From Psococerastis gibbosa (Eukaryota > Arthropoda > Insecta > Psocodea > Psocidae), in assembly GCA_963971405.1 (NCBI GenBank), contig OZ020486.1:10997419-11061418 (forward strand): a DNA stretch of 64,000 nucleotides, given 5' to 3'. Both the position numbers and the translations under genes were made by a program. A model generated the notes under the pieces. It saw nothing but the letters and a program-made list of their open reading frames with translations. It was not told where the DNA came from and made no database searches. Each line of letters starts with the position of its first letter. Positions within the stretch are counted from its first letter, which is position 1. Shown one piece after another: positions 30,788 through 43,027 of the stretch.

Positions 30788-33700
30788 CTGAAAAAAAAGA
30801 ATTACCCATGGTTAATTAAGTAAAAATTAGTTTCAAGTTAATTATGGAAAACATTAGGGCAGGTTTTCGTTTATAATATTTTTCTTAATTAACGATCCGG
30901 CAGAATCTTCCTGAAATAGTCAACTGGAGGGGGAAAACTTTTCATGAAATTTCACAGGCAATAGTAGTAGTAGTCATGCGAGCAGAACTACAAATAAAAA
31001 AGGTCAAACCCCTTACAATATCTTATCTATCAATATCTCAACATCAATATTGAATAAGAGGTACAAGGTACCTATTTAAGGTTGTAGAAAAGCTCTACAA
31101 TGGGACACAGTGATCCCGGGCTAGTGAAAATGCGGGCTTCCTCTGAGTTTTATGTTATTTCAGGACAACACAGTGCTCCTCAGAAGAATTTACATTGTCC
31201 ATGGTACAAGTGTTTTCCATTGGGTCAAAAGCGTTAAGTTGTGTGTCCCCTAAAATCTATTGATGCCTGTATATATATAATATTTTTATCTTTAATCTTT
31301 ATTACTTATAGTGGCCAATGGCAACGACCCCATGGATTTTGGACATTATTTATATTGTTTCCGTATGCATTTTGGCCATTGGCAAAATGTTCCCGATGTC
31401 AACCTACACCGGCTGGACAAGCTGACCATTGACGCAATAAAACAGGCGAAAGCAAAACTTAACCAAGTACGGATAGCTACTCCACTGTAATGGGCTACTA
31501 AAAATACGTTCAATGGGACACTGTGATCCCGTGTCTAAATAAATGCTAGCTTCCATTGAGTTTTATGCTATTTCAGGACAACACGGTGTTCCCCAGAATT
31601 TTTTGCATTGTCCATGGTACAAATGTTTCCCATAGTGTCAAAAGGGTTAAGTTGTGTGTCCTGTAAAACTGTATATATATAATATTTTTATCTTTTTAAT
31701 CTTTATTACTTACAGTGACCAATGCCAACGACCCCATGGATTTTGGACATTATTTATATTGTTACCATATGAATTTTTGGCCATTAACAAACTGGTATAC
31801 GTTCTCGATGTCAACCTACACCAGCTACAAGCGATAAAGGACAAGCTGTGACAAGCTTGCCATTGACACAGTGGAAAGCATGACTTAAGGACAAACCGGA
31901 GTCGCCGATATTCCATTTCGGTGCAAACTTCAATTTCTCATGGAATATCGAACGTAGAACAATGAAAAAATGCTGAGTCGCAAGAAGAATTTTTTCTCCT
32001 AATTTTGAGATATAGTATGTTGCAATCATCAATACCGATCGGCTATAGTTAGTGAACTTGATACGCAAAAAATAACGGTCAGTCAGGAGTTCAAGTTGAA
32101 GGAGTTCATCAAATGTGGTGAATTGGGGTTAGTTACTATGTATCAAAATTAGGAGAAAAAATTCTTCTTGCGACTCAGCATTTTTTCATTGTTCTGCGTT
32201 CCATATTTAATGAGAAATTGAAGTTTGGACAGAAAATGGAATATGGGCGACTCTGGTCGGCCCTTACCATAGTACAGACAGTACTTTTGAAATTGTTCTG
32301 TCAAAGGAAAACTGATGATAATCACCAAATGAAAAAAGCTCACTTTTTAAATGAGTTTACCGACAACCGTGGAACTTCAGGAAATGCTGAAATTGGGATT
32401 TTCATTACTTTAACTTCTAGCTGAGCAGAGGTACATTTTGAAATTGAGTTGATGGGTGACCCTAAAGTTCACGTAACTGATCCATTTCCTTCCTCAAATT
32501 TTTCCACCTTTTACCTTGATTTCATCTCAATGAATCTCCTACAGTTTCATTTATCAAGGTTTTTTTAGTGTTATGAATCAAGTACAGGTTTGTCTCCTAT
32601 ATTGATAAAATTCCAGTTGGCGCCGCTCCATTGAGCTCATTGGAGCTGGGCCAAAATTAGACGCAAGGTCCCGGTCTAACTGCTTGCAAAGTATATTAAT
32701 ATTATGTGGAATCGCACTAACTAGTTTTAATTTGGGTTAATTTACAACTTAATCGTAATAATGGATTGGAATTTATTGGATATTTATTCATTCATGGACT
32801 GGAGCCGGCAGTGGCGGCAGGGTTTTATAGGCCTACCAGGCCAATTGCACTGGCTATATGGATTGGGAACCAATGTAATTACTTGCATTATAATTATTAT
32901 TATCCTGGATTGCTAGATATAATTTATCAAACCGCCATTTAAATTAAAAAAAATCCCTTTCGGCTCTGGCCGATCAGGAGTAGGGAGATTCCGCAGACCC
33001 TGCTTTTCCTCTAAGCTACCTACGCTATGTATGTAATAACAAAAAAAAAATACTTTATTATTTTCCCGACCACAACATCAACACACAAAACACTCATGTG
33101 TTCCAAATTTCGAACCACAATGCCGGCTATGAACTTTTATTTATCACATTATTTTCACTTTGACTGGATGCCATCTTAAAATGGTTGATTTGTCGTAAGA
33201 AATGGTGAATACTATTATCGTAGATAAGAATACGGACTTTCAGTCAGATTTTGATTCATTCCTCTGCGGCCAATATTAACTGAGATATGAATTATACAAG
33301 GTTTCAATCGGCCGCCATCTTGTAACTAAATAAGGGATCTAGTTATTTAACGAACTCGATCAAGACATTTGTATGATCAATTCTTGTGCCAAGTTTCATG
33401 AAAATCGGATAATATTTACGGAAGTTAGTGTTTCCTAAAATCGATCTAGATGTGTGTATACACACATATAACATTTTGAACGGACGGTGGTTTTTTGCTC
33501 AGGGGGTCATGAAATGAAAAGTTGTGAAGACATTTTTCAAAAGTCGAACATTGGTCGCAATCTCAATATGTAGATGAATCTCCCCAAAAAAATTGAAAAG
33601 AACCGGTCCGAGTTTACTCGAACATGCTTTCCAATTTATCAAAATTAGTAGATAGAGAAAATGAGTAATTTCATGGTAAATAATTTTCCTATGGTTAAAT

Positions 33701-36700
33701 TTCGGGGTTGTCCACCTGACGTCACTGGAGGTGAGGTAAATTCTAGATAGGTCAGACCAACACATTACCACACAGCAATACTGGCAAGGCACGCAATGCA
33801 TTTGAGCGTGAATTTTCTATCATTTTTTCCAAAAAACATTTTTTTTTACAAAACCAAATAATTTTCTGGGAAAGCAACCTGTCCGGTTTCGTTACTCAAT
33901 TTAATACCTAAAACATGCCTGAAGGTAGAAATCATCGATAGAAAAGTTTCGCAGAAAAATTATTTTTTAGTCATTTTTCATTAAAATGTAGTTATTTTAA
34001 TTTTTTTACCCACAGAAGCAAGCTATCAAGGGGCAAGTGACCCTACGCATTTCGTTAATATTAATAACGACCACAATACATGTGGATTTAAAAGAAATCG
34101 TTGGAGCCGTTTTGGAGAAATAATATTTTTAGACGTTTTTTTGGAGTTTTTTGAGAATAAAACCCCCCCAAATTAAGTTAGCCCCAAATAAAAAAAATAG
34201 ATCCGAGGTATGATTTTTGTGAATCTATATGCCGAATTTCATCAAGATCGACTGAGTAGTTTGCCCGGAAATCGACGCACGCACAGACAGACAGACAGAC
34301 TGAACGACAGACAGAACGACAGTCAGACAGACATTTATTAAAAACCACTTTTTTGTGTTCCTGGGACCTCAAAACGTGTAAATCCGTTGAAATCTCGGAA
34401 TCGAAAATTTCGACCATCACAAAGCTACTTATAAAATTGGAAAGCAAAAATAGGGAAAATAACAACAGAAGTATAAAATACTTAATTTCTAATACAGACT
34501 AATTAGCCATTGCATTTATTTTACATAAGGATCTCCTTTGCGCAGGGGATAGAATTCATCTTCTTCTTCTGGCTCCACAGCCAGGGACGGTTTCAGAAAA
34601 AGTTTTCGGGGGGGGGGGGGGTGCGGTGGCCTGATAAATATCGCGTTTCCCTTACATGAGTAATATTTTTTCTTAATTTCCTTCAAAAGTCCATTCTATC
34701 TAGTATAAAGCTATTTCTCTCGCCCCCCCTCCCAAGGATCCGTCCCTATATATATATACCTACATACATATATAAGGGCTGTGGACCTTGCTGAGCTTTG
34801 GCCTGCTCGACAACACTTCTCCAGTCCTCTCGGTTGTACAACGCTCCACCATCTACAGACTAGCGTTTCCAACTCATCCTTCTAGCGTTTTCGAGGAAGT
34901 CCAACCAGACGTCTTCCTGTGTACATCTATTTCGGTAACGGTCTTCAGACATTCTTACGACGTTTCCCAGCCATCTTATGCGTTACGCTTTTATAAATCG
35001 AACTATATCTTCCCCATTGACTATATCGTGTATTTCGGGGTTGTTTCTAGTACGCAACCCTTCGTCTTCGCGTAAGGGTCCATAGATACTCCTTATTATC
35101 TTCCCTTCCAATACTCATAGTTCGTTTGAGTCATTGACAGTAAGATTCCAGGTCGTCTGAGCCGGGGGCTAGAATGGGTGCTCCATAATGGTTCGATGGC
35201 CAGGTGGTAACGTGCTTGCGCTTGTGCGAGTCTTTACACGCCATGCAATCGGGGACGTGTCGTACTCATCACGGGTAATAACCTACAGAGGCGACTGAAA
35301 AGGTCAATCGGATACATTCATTAAATTGTTTGTATGCGATTAATCTTTTTATAAAAAAATAATAATAATTTAATAATTAATTAAAATTATATTTTACAGT
35401 GCTCCTGCTCAAGGATGGCTCGATAAGTGGAAGCTTGAGGGCGATAATTTCATCACATTTATTTCAATATAATGCACCTCGTTGTCCGGGGTTACTGGAC
35501 ATGGTGCATCTGGCATGAATCGATAAATTAATTAATTTAGTCAAAACCTCTTTTGTTTGCAAAATATTTTGAAATCTCTTCAACCTTCCCTTCAGCCCTG
35601 ATCAACTCATAACTTGTTAATTCATAACTCAACTATGGAACATCAATTGTATAGCAGCTCAATTAAAGAATACGATCTATTAAACACATGTCCGTTAATT
35701 AATCACATTTTAATAGTCCTTAATTACCGTATTTCAATCATAATTTTACGGATCCATTACCATTGCTTCCATAATTATTCAGCTACTGTACATGCCATGT
35801 AGTTACACCTGTTATAATTTGTTTTATATTTTGTATTGACTTATCACATTAAAATCAGCCTAAATAATGCGTTGATGATATACATATATAGAAGTAATGT
35901 TGTACATTCATTGCCATGGCCTATGCACATATTGTTCTAATTTATTATTATTACATATTCATGTAAACTAATGTACAAGGTATTGTGTATTTCTGTCACA
36001 ATACACGTTTTTTGATTGATTGATTGATTGATGTTTAAGTGCCCTTCATTTTTATGTAAAAGTCATGCCTTTCCGTAATCAATTACTGAAATTAATGAAA
36101 TATTTCTATTCGTGGCTTCGGCAAGCAAATAAGCTTAATTGATGTGCCTCTAGTCTCATTTCAATGGAACACGAGGTTCTACGGATCCTCGTCACAATTT
36201 TTAACATTTTTAAAATGTTTATACAAGATTTTTAGTTCATAAAGATTTTGGCTTTCCTCATGTCACTTCAATTTTTTTCTGCCTAGTTGCCGGGGGTGAG
36301 CGTTCGGCAGTCTGGCCCAATATCTACTCAGATTTAAATTTTCTCCTTTGAAATATACATTATAAGCCAAAAAAATGCTAAAACAAAATTATTTACCTCA
36401 ACGTTTTCATATTTTCATCTCGAATGGCAACTGAGACCAATTATCAGGCAATTAAAACCCTTTTTCAATCAAGAAGTCGTTATAACGTTAATGTGGGAAT
36501 AAGGGGTGCACGATTCTCTATGGGACTAAAAAAACACTTACTTACAAAGCCTAATTTCTTACTAGTACCCGGAATAACCTTCTTAGCAAGAGTAAGAAGC
36601 TCACCGATCAGCTTCTCTCTTTATGTAGAGAGCAAGCTAGAAGGGTGGTTGGCACGCTTACGGGCCACGGCCACTTCAACAAACACATGCATAGGGTTGG

Positions 36701-39700
36701 CGTGAAAAACGACAGTAGATGCAGACTGTGTGAAGTTGAAGAAGAAACAGCTGAACACATTCTCTTTGAATGTGAAGCGCTGGGACAAACTCGATACCAA
36801 ACTCTTGGCCACCCTAGGTCTGAAGAGGAAACCATCCGATCTAATCCCATCACAAAAACACTAGAATTTATCAAAAAGACTGGTGTTATAAGATGGGCGT
36901 AGACCGCAAACGTGGAAGCAAAAGACAAGACCTTCTAGGTCGACGCTTATAGGAACTCAAATGAGTAGGCCCCACGAAGGAAAAAAAAAAAAAAAAAGCC
37001 TAATTTTAAATTTTTAACATTGTCCTTCTGGGGGAAGTTATCCCCGAAATAAATCTTGAATATACGTGCTTGGATCAAAGGAATCTTGACCGCTCACACA
37101 TTTTCACTTACTTGATACAATATATAGGGGTCTCTTATTTACACCATGTGAAGAAGTCAAGAGAAATTCCATTGGCTATCTATCAAATGAATCAAAGGAA
37201 TCAAGGGTATTTCAACAGCTCACACATTTTCACTTACTTGATACAATATAATATAGGTGCCTGTAATTTACACCAAGTGAAGAAGTGAAGAGAAATTTCC
37301 ATTGGCTATCTATCAAATGAATCAAAGGAATCAAGGGTATTTCAACAGCTCACACATTTTCACTTACTTGATACAATATAATATAGGTGCCTGTAATTTA
37401 CACCAAGTGAAGAAGTGAAGAGAAATTTGGCTATCTATCAAATGAATCAAAGGAATCAAGGGTATTTCAACAGCTCACACATTTTCACTTACTTGATACA
37501 TTATAATATAGGTGCCTGTAATTTACACCAAGTGAAGAAGTGAAGAGAAATTTACTTTGGCTATCTATCAAATGAATCAAAGGAATCAAGGGTATTTCAA
37601 CAGCTCACACATTTTCACTTACTTGATACAATATAATATAGGTGCCTGTAATTTACACCAAGTGAAGAAGTGAAGAGAAATTTCCATTGGCTATCTATCA
37701 AATGAATCAAAGGAATCAAGGGTATTTCAACAGCTCACACATTTTCACTTACTTGATACAATATAATATAGGTGCCTGTAATTTACACCAAGTGAAGAAG
37801 TCAAGAGAAATTTCCTTTGGCTATCTATCTATTTCCCAGTATTCATTTAACATGAAGATAAGGTGGTAGGATTTATGTGTTGTCAATTCAAGAATGTCGC
37901 GGATTGACAAGATAAAAGTTATCACTAAGAAAATTGGCACATGCGGAGTCGCAAGGCTACTTTCAGGCAAGCTGACAGAATACCTGTTGACTATTAAGAA
38001 AATATCTCTACTGTCTATCAAATCGCGAATAGCGGCAAGCCAAGTTCCCTAACGTTTTAACCATCGTTCAGGCAACCCCCCCCCCCCCCTCTTCCCCCGT
38101 TAATGTAGTAGTAGCATGTTTTAGCATAGTTTCAGACTACGGTGAGGGCTCACAGGCCAAAGGACACAGGACGCAGCCTAGGTAGTTACTCTCTAAAGTC
38201 TAAATAGAAAAAACAGTGAAGTCGACTTTCTCATGCTGTTACTCTCATATTAATAAACTTGTGCTTTATAACTTCTACTAAAACTAACCTAAGTTACCTA
38301 CCTAGTCCACCTCTTCTTATACTACATATTTCCTTTCGTTTTTTTTTTTTATTAATTTCTGTTGCAGAACTCATTTCCTACGAGTTGGGTAAAGTGGAAA
38401 TGATAGGGAAACAGCTTTCCCTATGGCATCATTTTCCTATTAGAAAAACTGGAGTTCTACTGTTCTCCTACAAAGGCCTGATCGAGGCGATTATAATACC
38501 GGGGTTAAATAAATACCCTAAGATTATAACTGTAAACAAACAAATTTTGAACAGCACTTTCCATGATAAAATTATCTTGTTTACATTTTTAATACCAGGG
38601 GATTAAATAAATACCGGTATCATAATCGCCCCCATCAGGCTGCAAAAAATGTATTGAATGAAATACCCTACTTACTTCTGGATCTTCCCGTCCAAACTGC
38701 GTTGATAGTATCTTCAGAAACACCGCTTACGGTTGAGATCATTTCAAATAGCCTTGTTTCTATTGCCTCTTGGTTACTTCTACCATTGGGCGCTGAAATT
38801 AGGAATGTCAAATTATTCTCATAAAATCAAGACTCTGACTTTAACCCGAAAGGTTGTTGGTTCGATTCCCACACTGGCTACATTTTCTGGCCATGCCTCG
38901 GAGGGCATGTAAAGCAGGCGGTCCCGGGCCTTCCTAGTTGAGTGTAAGAGAGGGCTTTATTGCCCTAACTCCGCTAGGTTGGCTTAGTAATAGAAACAAT
39001 AGAAAGCCCTTATTTATTTATTTATTTATTTATAAAAATCTAGATGACTTTTTGTTCTGTATTATTATACAAAAGAAGGTCCTAAGTACTTGGAAGTAAG
39101 CAGGAAGACAGCAGTTTAATTTTATTTCACTTAATAGGTACACTTCCCCCCCCCCCCCTTTTGTGGCATTCTGTTCGTTTTTTCTCACTAGAATAAAGCA
39201 GTTCAGTTTCTAGAATGTAACAAGTAAACAGTTCTTCTAACTGATAATAATTAATAACGGCATTAAATTTTTTATCTGCGTAATTTATTATTGAAGTATT
39301 GTAATACCTGTCCCTATAGTCTACAAGACGAAATATCTATAGGTATCTGTTGGCAAATGTACACTACATGACAATATAAGTAAACATTATGTTTGCAATA
39401 AATGGATTAACATGTTTACGTAACGCTATTTACGAGTGGTCTTTATTAAGTTAAGTTAAAATTTTCAAGGTTGTATTATTTTGTGTTAACGAAATTGTTA
39501 GGTTTATTGAATTCAGTGCCGTAAAGGGGGAAAAGAAGACGGGGAACGTATTCATAACTTTTGTACCATTGGTGTCATTACCTAAGTGCTGAACCACCGT
39601 TTACACTTCGAAGCAAATTCGCTTCAAATTTCAAAGTAAATGTCCTCACACTCAGCAAGAGCATGCCGAAAGGTTTCCCTAAAATTTCGGAAAGTTATCG

Positions 39701-41009
39701 CATCTTAAGACTATGCTACTATGCTATTTAATATTAACTTAACCCGAAGGTAAAAAATGTAAACAAAACAATTTTGAATAGCATTTTAAATTCTAAAATT
39801 ATTTTTTTCGCATTTTTATTAGCAGATTAAGATTAATACTAAACAAACATACGCTATGCCTATATTAGTCGGGAGTATAGTACTGTATTGTAGACCTATA
39901 ATTTCAATTTGTGAAAAACAGAATAAATATTGGAATATTGGCTACTGTCACGTACTATAGCTTAGAAATGACGAACTTGTTACTGAAGTTCAGTGGCGGA
40001 TCTAGTTTTCATGGGAAGGGGTATCTTTGCAAACAAAGTTAGGCTGAACTGTGGTAGCCTATTTTTTATTCCAAATTTTTTGTTAATTAGAAAATATTTA
40101 TTTTTACTAGATTTGTCTTGTTTAGGCGCATTTCAGGGCGCTTGAAGGAGGTCATGACCACCTGACCCCTTCAGTATTTTACTGATTGTGAATATGACCA
40201 CTAAAACCTCTGACCACTAAAGCGGGCTGTTATAGACACGGATAAATTATTAAATTAAAAAAGTCCTTCGCTATTGTTGCTGTAAATATGATAATCATTT
40301 TTTTCCAGAATTGCATCAGCATCTACAATAGTAGCAACCTCAGTGGCAAGGTGGTTCTGGTGGTAGCGTGCTTGTACATGTAGTTGCTTATGCTTGTGCA
40401 AGTCTCTACCTTGCGATCGGAGACGTGTCGTAACTCAACAAAAGTTCCTATTAGGTTACTTAGTGGGGCGATTGAAGGGGTGAATCGTATATACTTATTA
40501 AATTGTTTGTATGCGATTAAACTTCTAATATATACTCGTGATTAAATCTATATATAGTGTACTAATGTATATTGTATTTATAAGAGCAGCGTTATAATAA
40601 TTCAGATGAGAAAATTCAATGACAGGTTTATATATATAACCTACTCGTATATAGGCTTATTGGTATAGTCTATGATACATTTAAAAGACTATTTTAATTG
40701 GTTTGTAGCTGTGGATTCAGAAGTGAATTAAGTTTGTCAAAATAACTCAGATCAACTTTTGCTTACAAAACAAATAAATCGAAAATGGTGTCTTAACTAT
40801 CATATTTACCCACCTTTTGATGCATTTTTTACATCCGTTAAATTCGAAGCATCTAATAAGGCGTCAATAGCGAGATAATTTAAGCACAATTCCAAAGAAT
40901 CACCAGAACACTGACTCACATCTTTCCAAACACTATTTAATACAAAATCACAAGTCACAGGTCGGGAAAGCACCATACACAGGACTAAAAACCAACAATA
41001 GGCCGCCAT
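30372..41009 (-). CDS. Osiris family gene B, divergent, at least three exons
   Basis: Joining 41009-40814, 38792-38676 and 30787-30372 gives 729 nt, a 242-residue protein plus stop with all phases consistent (1 and 1). The first ATG is at 41009 (AAAAATGGCG context); upstream frame continues but has no ATG. The protein has a signal peptide (about 1-20), cysteines C34 and C42 with the same C-x7-C spacing as Osiris A, a short middle region, a hydrophobic domain (about 113-160) and a long His/Tyr/Pro/Gln tail. It lacks the family's AQxLAY end and the usual RGKK linker, having FRKPWKYL instead. The middle region is about 25 residues shorter than in Osiris A, so another phase-1 exon may hide in the 7.9-kb intron 2. 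A CATAAA box lies at 41071-41076 on the minus strand. Intron 2 carries a LINE end, a 130-bp array, a 0.8-kb TIR element and a tandem duplication. Confidence 0.8.
31095..31885 (+). repeat. Tandem duplication of about 410 bp in Osiris B intron 2
   Basis: 31095-31480 and 31505-31885 are direct copies, each with a unique leader (TTTCAGGACAACAC) followed by repeat G after TTACTTA(T/C)AG. Confidence 0.8.
31893..32265. repeat. Foldback MITE L
   Basis: Arms of about 110 bp: GCTGAGTCGCAAGAAGAATT faces AATTCTTCTTGCGACTCAGC; ends CCGGAGTCGCCGATATTCC and GGCGACTCTGGTCGG. Confidence 0.75.
33060..33520. repeat. Probable transposon remnant related in style to F
   Basis: CAAGTTTCATGAAAATCGG and GAACGGACGGTGG are typical of the 3' parts of insect non-autonomous elements. 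No second copy here. Confidence 0.35.
33597..34450 (+). mobile_element. Element F, copy 1
   Basis: Inverted ends GCTTTCCAATTTAT and (at 34445) TTGGAAAGC, interior with TTTCATCAAGATCGACTGAG and a GACA microsatellite. Copies at 44159 and 54176 in the same orientation. No intact ORF is shared by all copies; taken as a non-autonomous TIR element. Confidence 0.7.
34570..34745. repeat. G-run MITE-like fragment
   Basis: A 12-G run near 34610 and CAAGGATCCGTCCCT at the end mirror GGGACGGTTTCAG at the start. Confidence 0.4.
34765..35110 (-). mobile_element. LINE RT C-terminal fragment
   Basis: The minus strand reads EGKIIRSIYGPLREDEGLRT, RIRWLGNVVRMSEDRY and DWRSVVEQAKAQQG, the classic end of an RTE/CR1-type LINE ORF, with in-frame stops. 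Confidence 0.8.
35190..35355. repeat. Dispersed repeat E, copy 4
   Basis: Reverse orientation relative to copy 1; CCAGGTGGTAACGTGCTTGC at the start. Confidence 0.6.
35360..36415. other. Osiris B intron 2, unassigned
   Basis: AT-rich; a GATT microsatellite near 36015. No exon recognised. Confidence 0.4.
36420..36999 (+). mobile_element. LINE 3' end with poly-A
   Basis: VVGTLTGHGHFNKHMHRVGV, CRLCEVEEETAEHILFEC and GHPRSEEETI are the terminal Cys-His region of an R1/Jockey-like LINE, followed by about 16 A. It lies in Osiris B intron 2, opposite strand. A host frame from 36424 may be its upstream part. Confidence 0.75.
37068..37830 (+). repeat. 130-bp tandem array, six units
   Basis: Units start at 37074 (shorter and divergent), 37191, 37321, 37446, 37576 and 37706; spacing 117, 130, 125, 130, 130. 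The later units are nearly identical. It lies in Osiris B intron 2. Confidence 0.92.
38485..38630. repeat. Foldback MITE J, copy 2
   Basis: GGCGATTATAATACCGGGG at the left is mirrored by the TACCGGTATCATAATCGCC end. It lies 46 bp from Osiris B exon 2. Confidence 0.65.
38676..38792 (-). CDS. Osiris B exon 2: middle region
   Basis: A strong acceptor (AATTTCAG) before 38792 and a consensus donor GTAAGT after 38676 frame 117 nt. With the one base left from exon 1 the frame is open: APNGRSNQEAIETRLFEMI, then STVSGVSEDTINAV and WTGRSR. Other frames were not needed. The position corresponds to the DUF1676 region but similarity is too weak to prove it. A SINE ends 38 bases upstream of the acceptor in the intron. 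Confidence 0.72.
38831..39033 (+). mobile_element. SINE S, copy 5, 5' truncated
   Basis: It starts inside the tRNA-like head and keeps the B box (GGTTCGATTCC), body and (ATTT)n tail. It lies in Osiris B intron 1. Confidence 0.8.
39712..39870. repeat. Foldback MITE J, copy 3
   Basis: CTATGCTATTTAATATTAAC and the AATACTAAACAAACATACGC end with a shared middle (AACAATTTTGAATAGCA). Confidence 0.5.
40342..40533. repeat. Dispersed repeat E, copy 5
   Basis: Same orientation as copy 4, with a small internal duplication around CTTGTACATGTAGTTGCTTA. Confidence 0.55.
40814..41009 (-). CDS. Osiris B exon 1: signal peptide and cysteine pair
   Basis: It reads MAAYCWFLVLCMVLS, a hydrophobic leader, then SVWKDVSQCSGDSLELC, the two-cysteine region that matches Osiris A in position and spacing. 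It ends ASK plus one base at the donor AAAAG|GTGGGT (donor at 40813-40812). The open frame extends upstream to a TTG at 41027, but the ATG at 41009 is the natural start. Confidence 0.87.
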
Positions 41010-41339
41010 TTTTTGTAGTGCTCGCAACTAAGTCATTGTTTAAAAAACCCGGGTCTACACCTAACTCCAGTTTATGTACCTAATAATTGCATGGTTTTCA
41101 GTGCATTAATAATTATCATTTTTACCCGCATGGAACATCTAGTGTCGTTTATGTTCTAATAGAAGAAGTTTGAATGCTACGACCGCAATGAAAGTGAAGT
41201 GGATTGCTGCATTGCTTCGCATTTACCGCCGTAAAATGTAAAATCTATAATTCCACTGACAGACCCGGCTCTACCTGCTATGCAGGTCTTGAAAATGCAA
41301 TCTCACAAGCTCTGGTGCAAGGAGAGCTCGCTGGATCGG

Positions 41340-41530
41340 ACATTTGCTACGACACGAGAACTTCATCAGCTGCAACACAGGAGGAACCAAATGGGCGCCC
41401 AAGAAAGGATTTTCTGCAGCAATTGATGGATGATGTAGGAGCCAGTACATAGGGGGAGCTGAAGAGGGCGTGCCAGGATCGAGGGGAGTGGGTGTGGAGC
41501 CAGCTGGCTGCAACCGAAGAAAAAGACCCC
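41340..41530 (+). mobile_element. LINE C-terminal fragment
   Basis: NGRPRKDFLQQLMDDVGAST, then a stop, then GELKRACQDRGEWVWSQLAA. It is about 330 bp upstream of the Osiris B start. Confidence 0.6.
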
Positions 41531-41739
41531 CTTAATCCATTTAACAGTTATGTTAAAAATTTACATAATCACAATTTTTGAGAGGTAACCTAATGGTACC
41601 TAAACATTGTAGTTCGAGAATAAGTACATAAGAAATGTAATGCAATTAAGGAAAGCCCACAAGCTTAACTCTTATTTAACTAAATGAACAATGATCATTA
41701 GATATGAGGAACCAGTAGAATCCGGGCTGATCATTAGAT

Positions 41740-41940
41740 AGTTATATGCAATGAGGACACAGTGGAAGGAATCAATAGAATCGAGGGTGGCCGAAGGAGG
41801 AATTCATGGATCAACTAAAGGAAGAGCTCGAAGGTACCAAGAGCTGGAGAGGTAGGCGCAGGACCAAAGGAGTCGGAGGATGATATGCAGGGAGTTTCTG
41901 CCAACCAATCGTTGAGATTGTGACCTCAGAAGAAGAAGGC
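41740..41940 (+). mobile_element. LINE C-terminal fragment
   Basis: GAATTCATGGATCAACTAAA and the end TTGAGATTGTGACCTCAGAA match the copy at 21560-21800. Confidence 0.55.
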
Positions 41941-42369
41941 AAAAGCCGCAGCCAGGATCTTTTTTCGGAGAGTCAAACCTTGAAGCCTACTGACTGAGCG
42001 TCCACAAAACTGGTTTATTATTTCTGCCACCCATGTATTACACAGGAGGTGACGCCGGGGGATAATTCCTTAAAAAATAGGTGAGAAATAGTGGGCGTTT
42101 TACGCATTTAGACAGCAGTAAAGATTTTTCAGACGAAGACACATGTATTGTATAGTAAGCAAGGGTGCACAGGGGTCTCTTTCTGGGAATTTTTTGTTTT
42201 AAAAAGTAGATGAGAAATAGTGGGCTTCTTCGAATTTCTATTATTCTGTAAAGTTAAGATTAGTTTAGATTAAGCTAAGATACAAACGAAGACTAATTGA
42301 TATTACTGCAAAATGTACTAGGATAGTTAGTACAATTAGTAATCTTAGCGATCTCGATCCACTTGCACT

Positions 42370-42651
42370 CAGGCGCGGATCTACGGGGGGGGGGTCTATG
42401 GGGCTATAGCCCCCCCCCCCCATTAGGGTCCTCAAAATGCGTAAAACCCACTAGGCTATTTCAGTCCTATTTTTCACAAATTTTCTCCCGGGGGAGACCC
42501 CCGGACCCCCTTGTGCTCGATTGTATTAATTAACTATAATATAGCACCGTTATTGATCTGAAACTACGTAAACCCCAATATTTCTGACCTATTAAAAAAA
42601 AATAATAATAATCTAAGCCCCCTCCTTGGTCTCATTCTAGATCCGCGCCTG
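42370..42651 (+). repeat. hAT-like MITE H, best preserved
   Basis: Ends CAGGCGCGGATCTA and TAGATCCGCGCCTG are perfect inverted copies. Flanks CTTGCACT (42362-42369) and ATTGCACT (42652-42659) match at 7 of 8, as expected for hAT. Confidence 0.82.
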
Positions 42652-43027
42652 ATTGCACTGAGCCCGCCCATTTTCAAATCAGCAGATTTAGAAACTGTAG
42701 ACGGGCCTGTACCTTGTCATTGTGTTTTATATTATTTTATTTTATATAGAATATATACACTACTATGTTATGTGAATTTACTTTAAATGCTATCGAATTT
42801 GAACTTAAATCTGTTTATGGTACAAATACAATCTATTTATTAAATGCCAGAAACACAGTGGGTTTGTTAAAAGGGCAAGGTCCAATGGGCCACACTACAT
42901 CCATGAATGTCTATCATAATACTCACTATACAGGTATTACCCCTTATTTAGGCAGCTTGTCAATTTTTCTTCAATAATTGATGAGATTTTTTCTTTGCTC
43001 TATGCCATTGTCCATTTTATCTTCGGC

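Noticed and set aside
36999-37830. CRISPR-like array
   Set aside because: The 130-bp units are contiguous tandem copies with no unique spacers, and the genome is eukaryotic.
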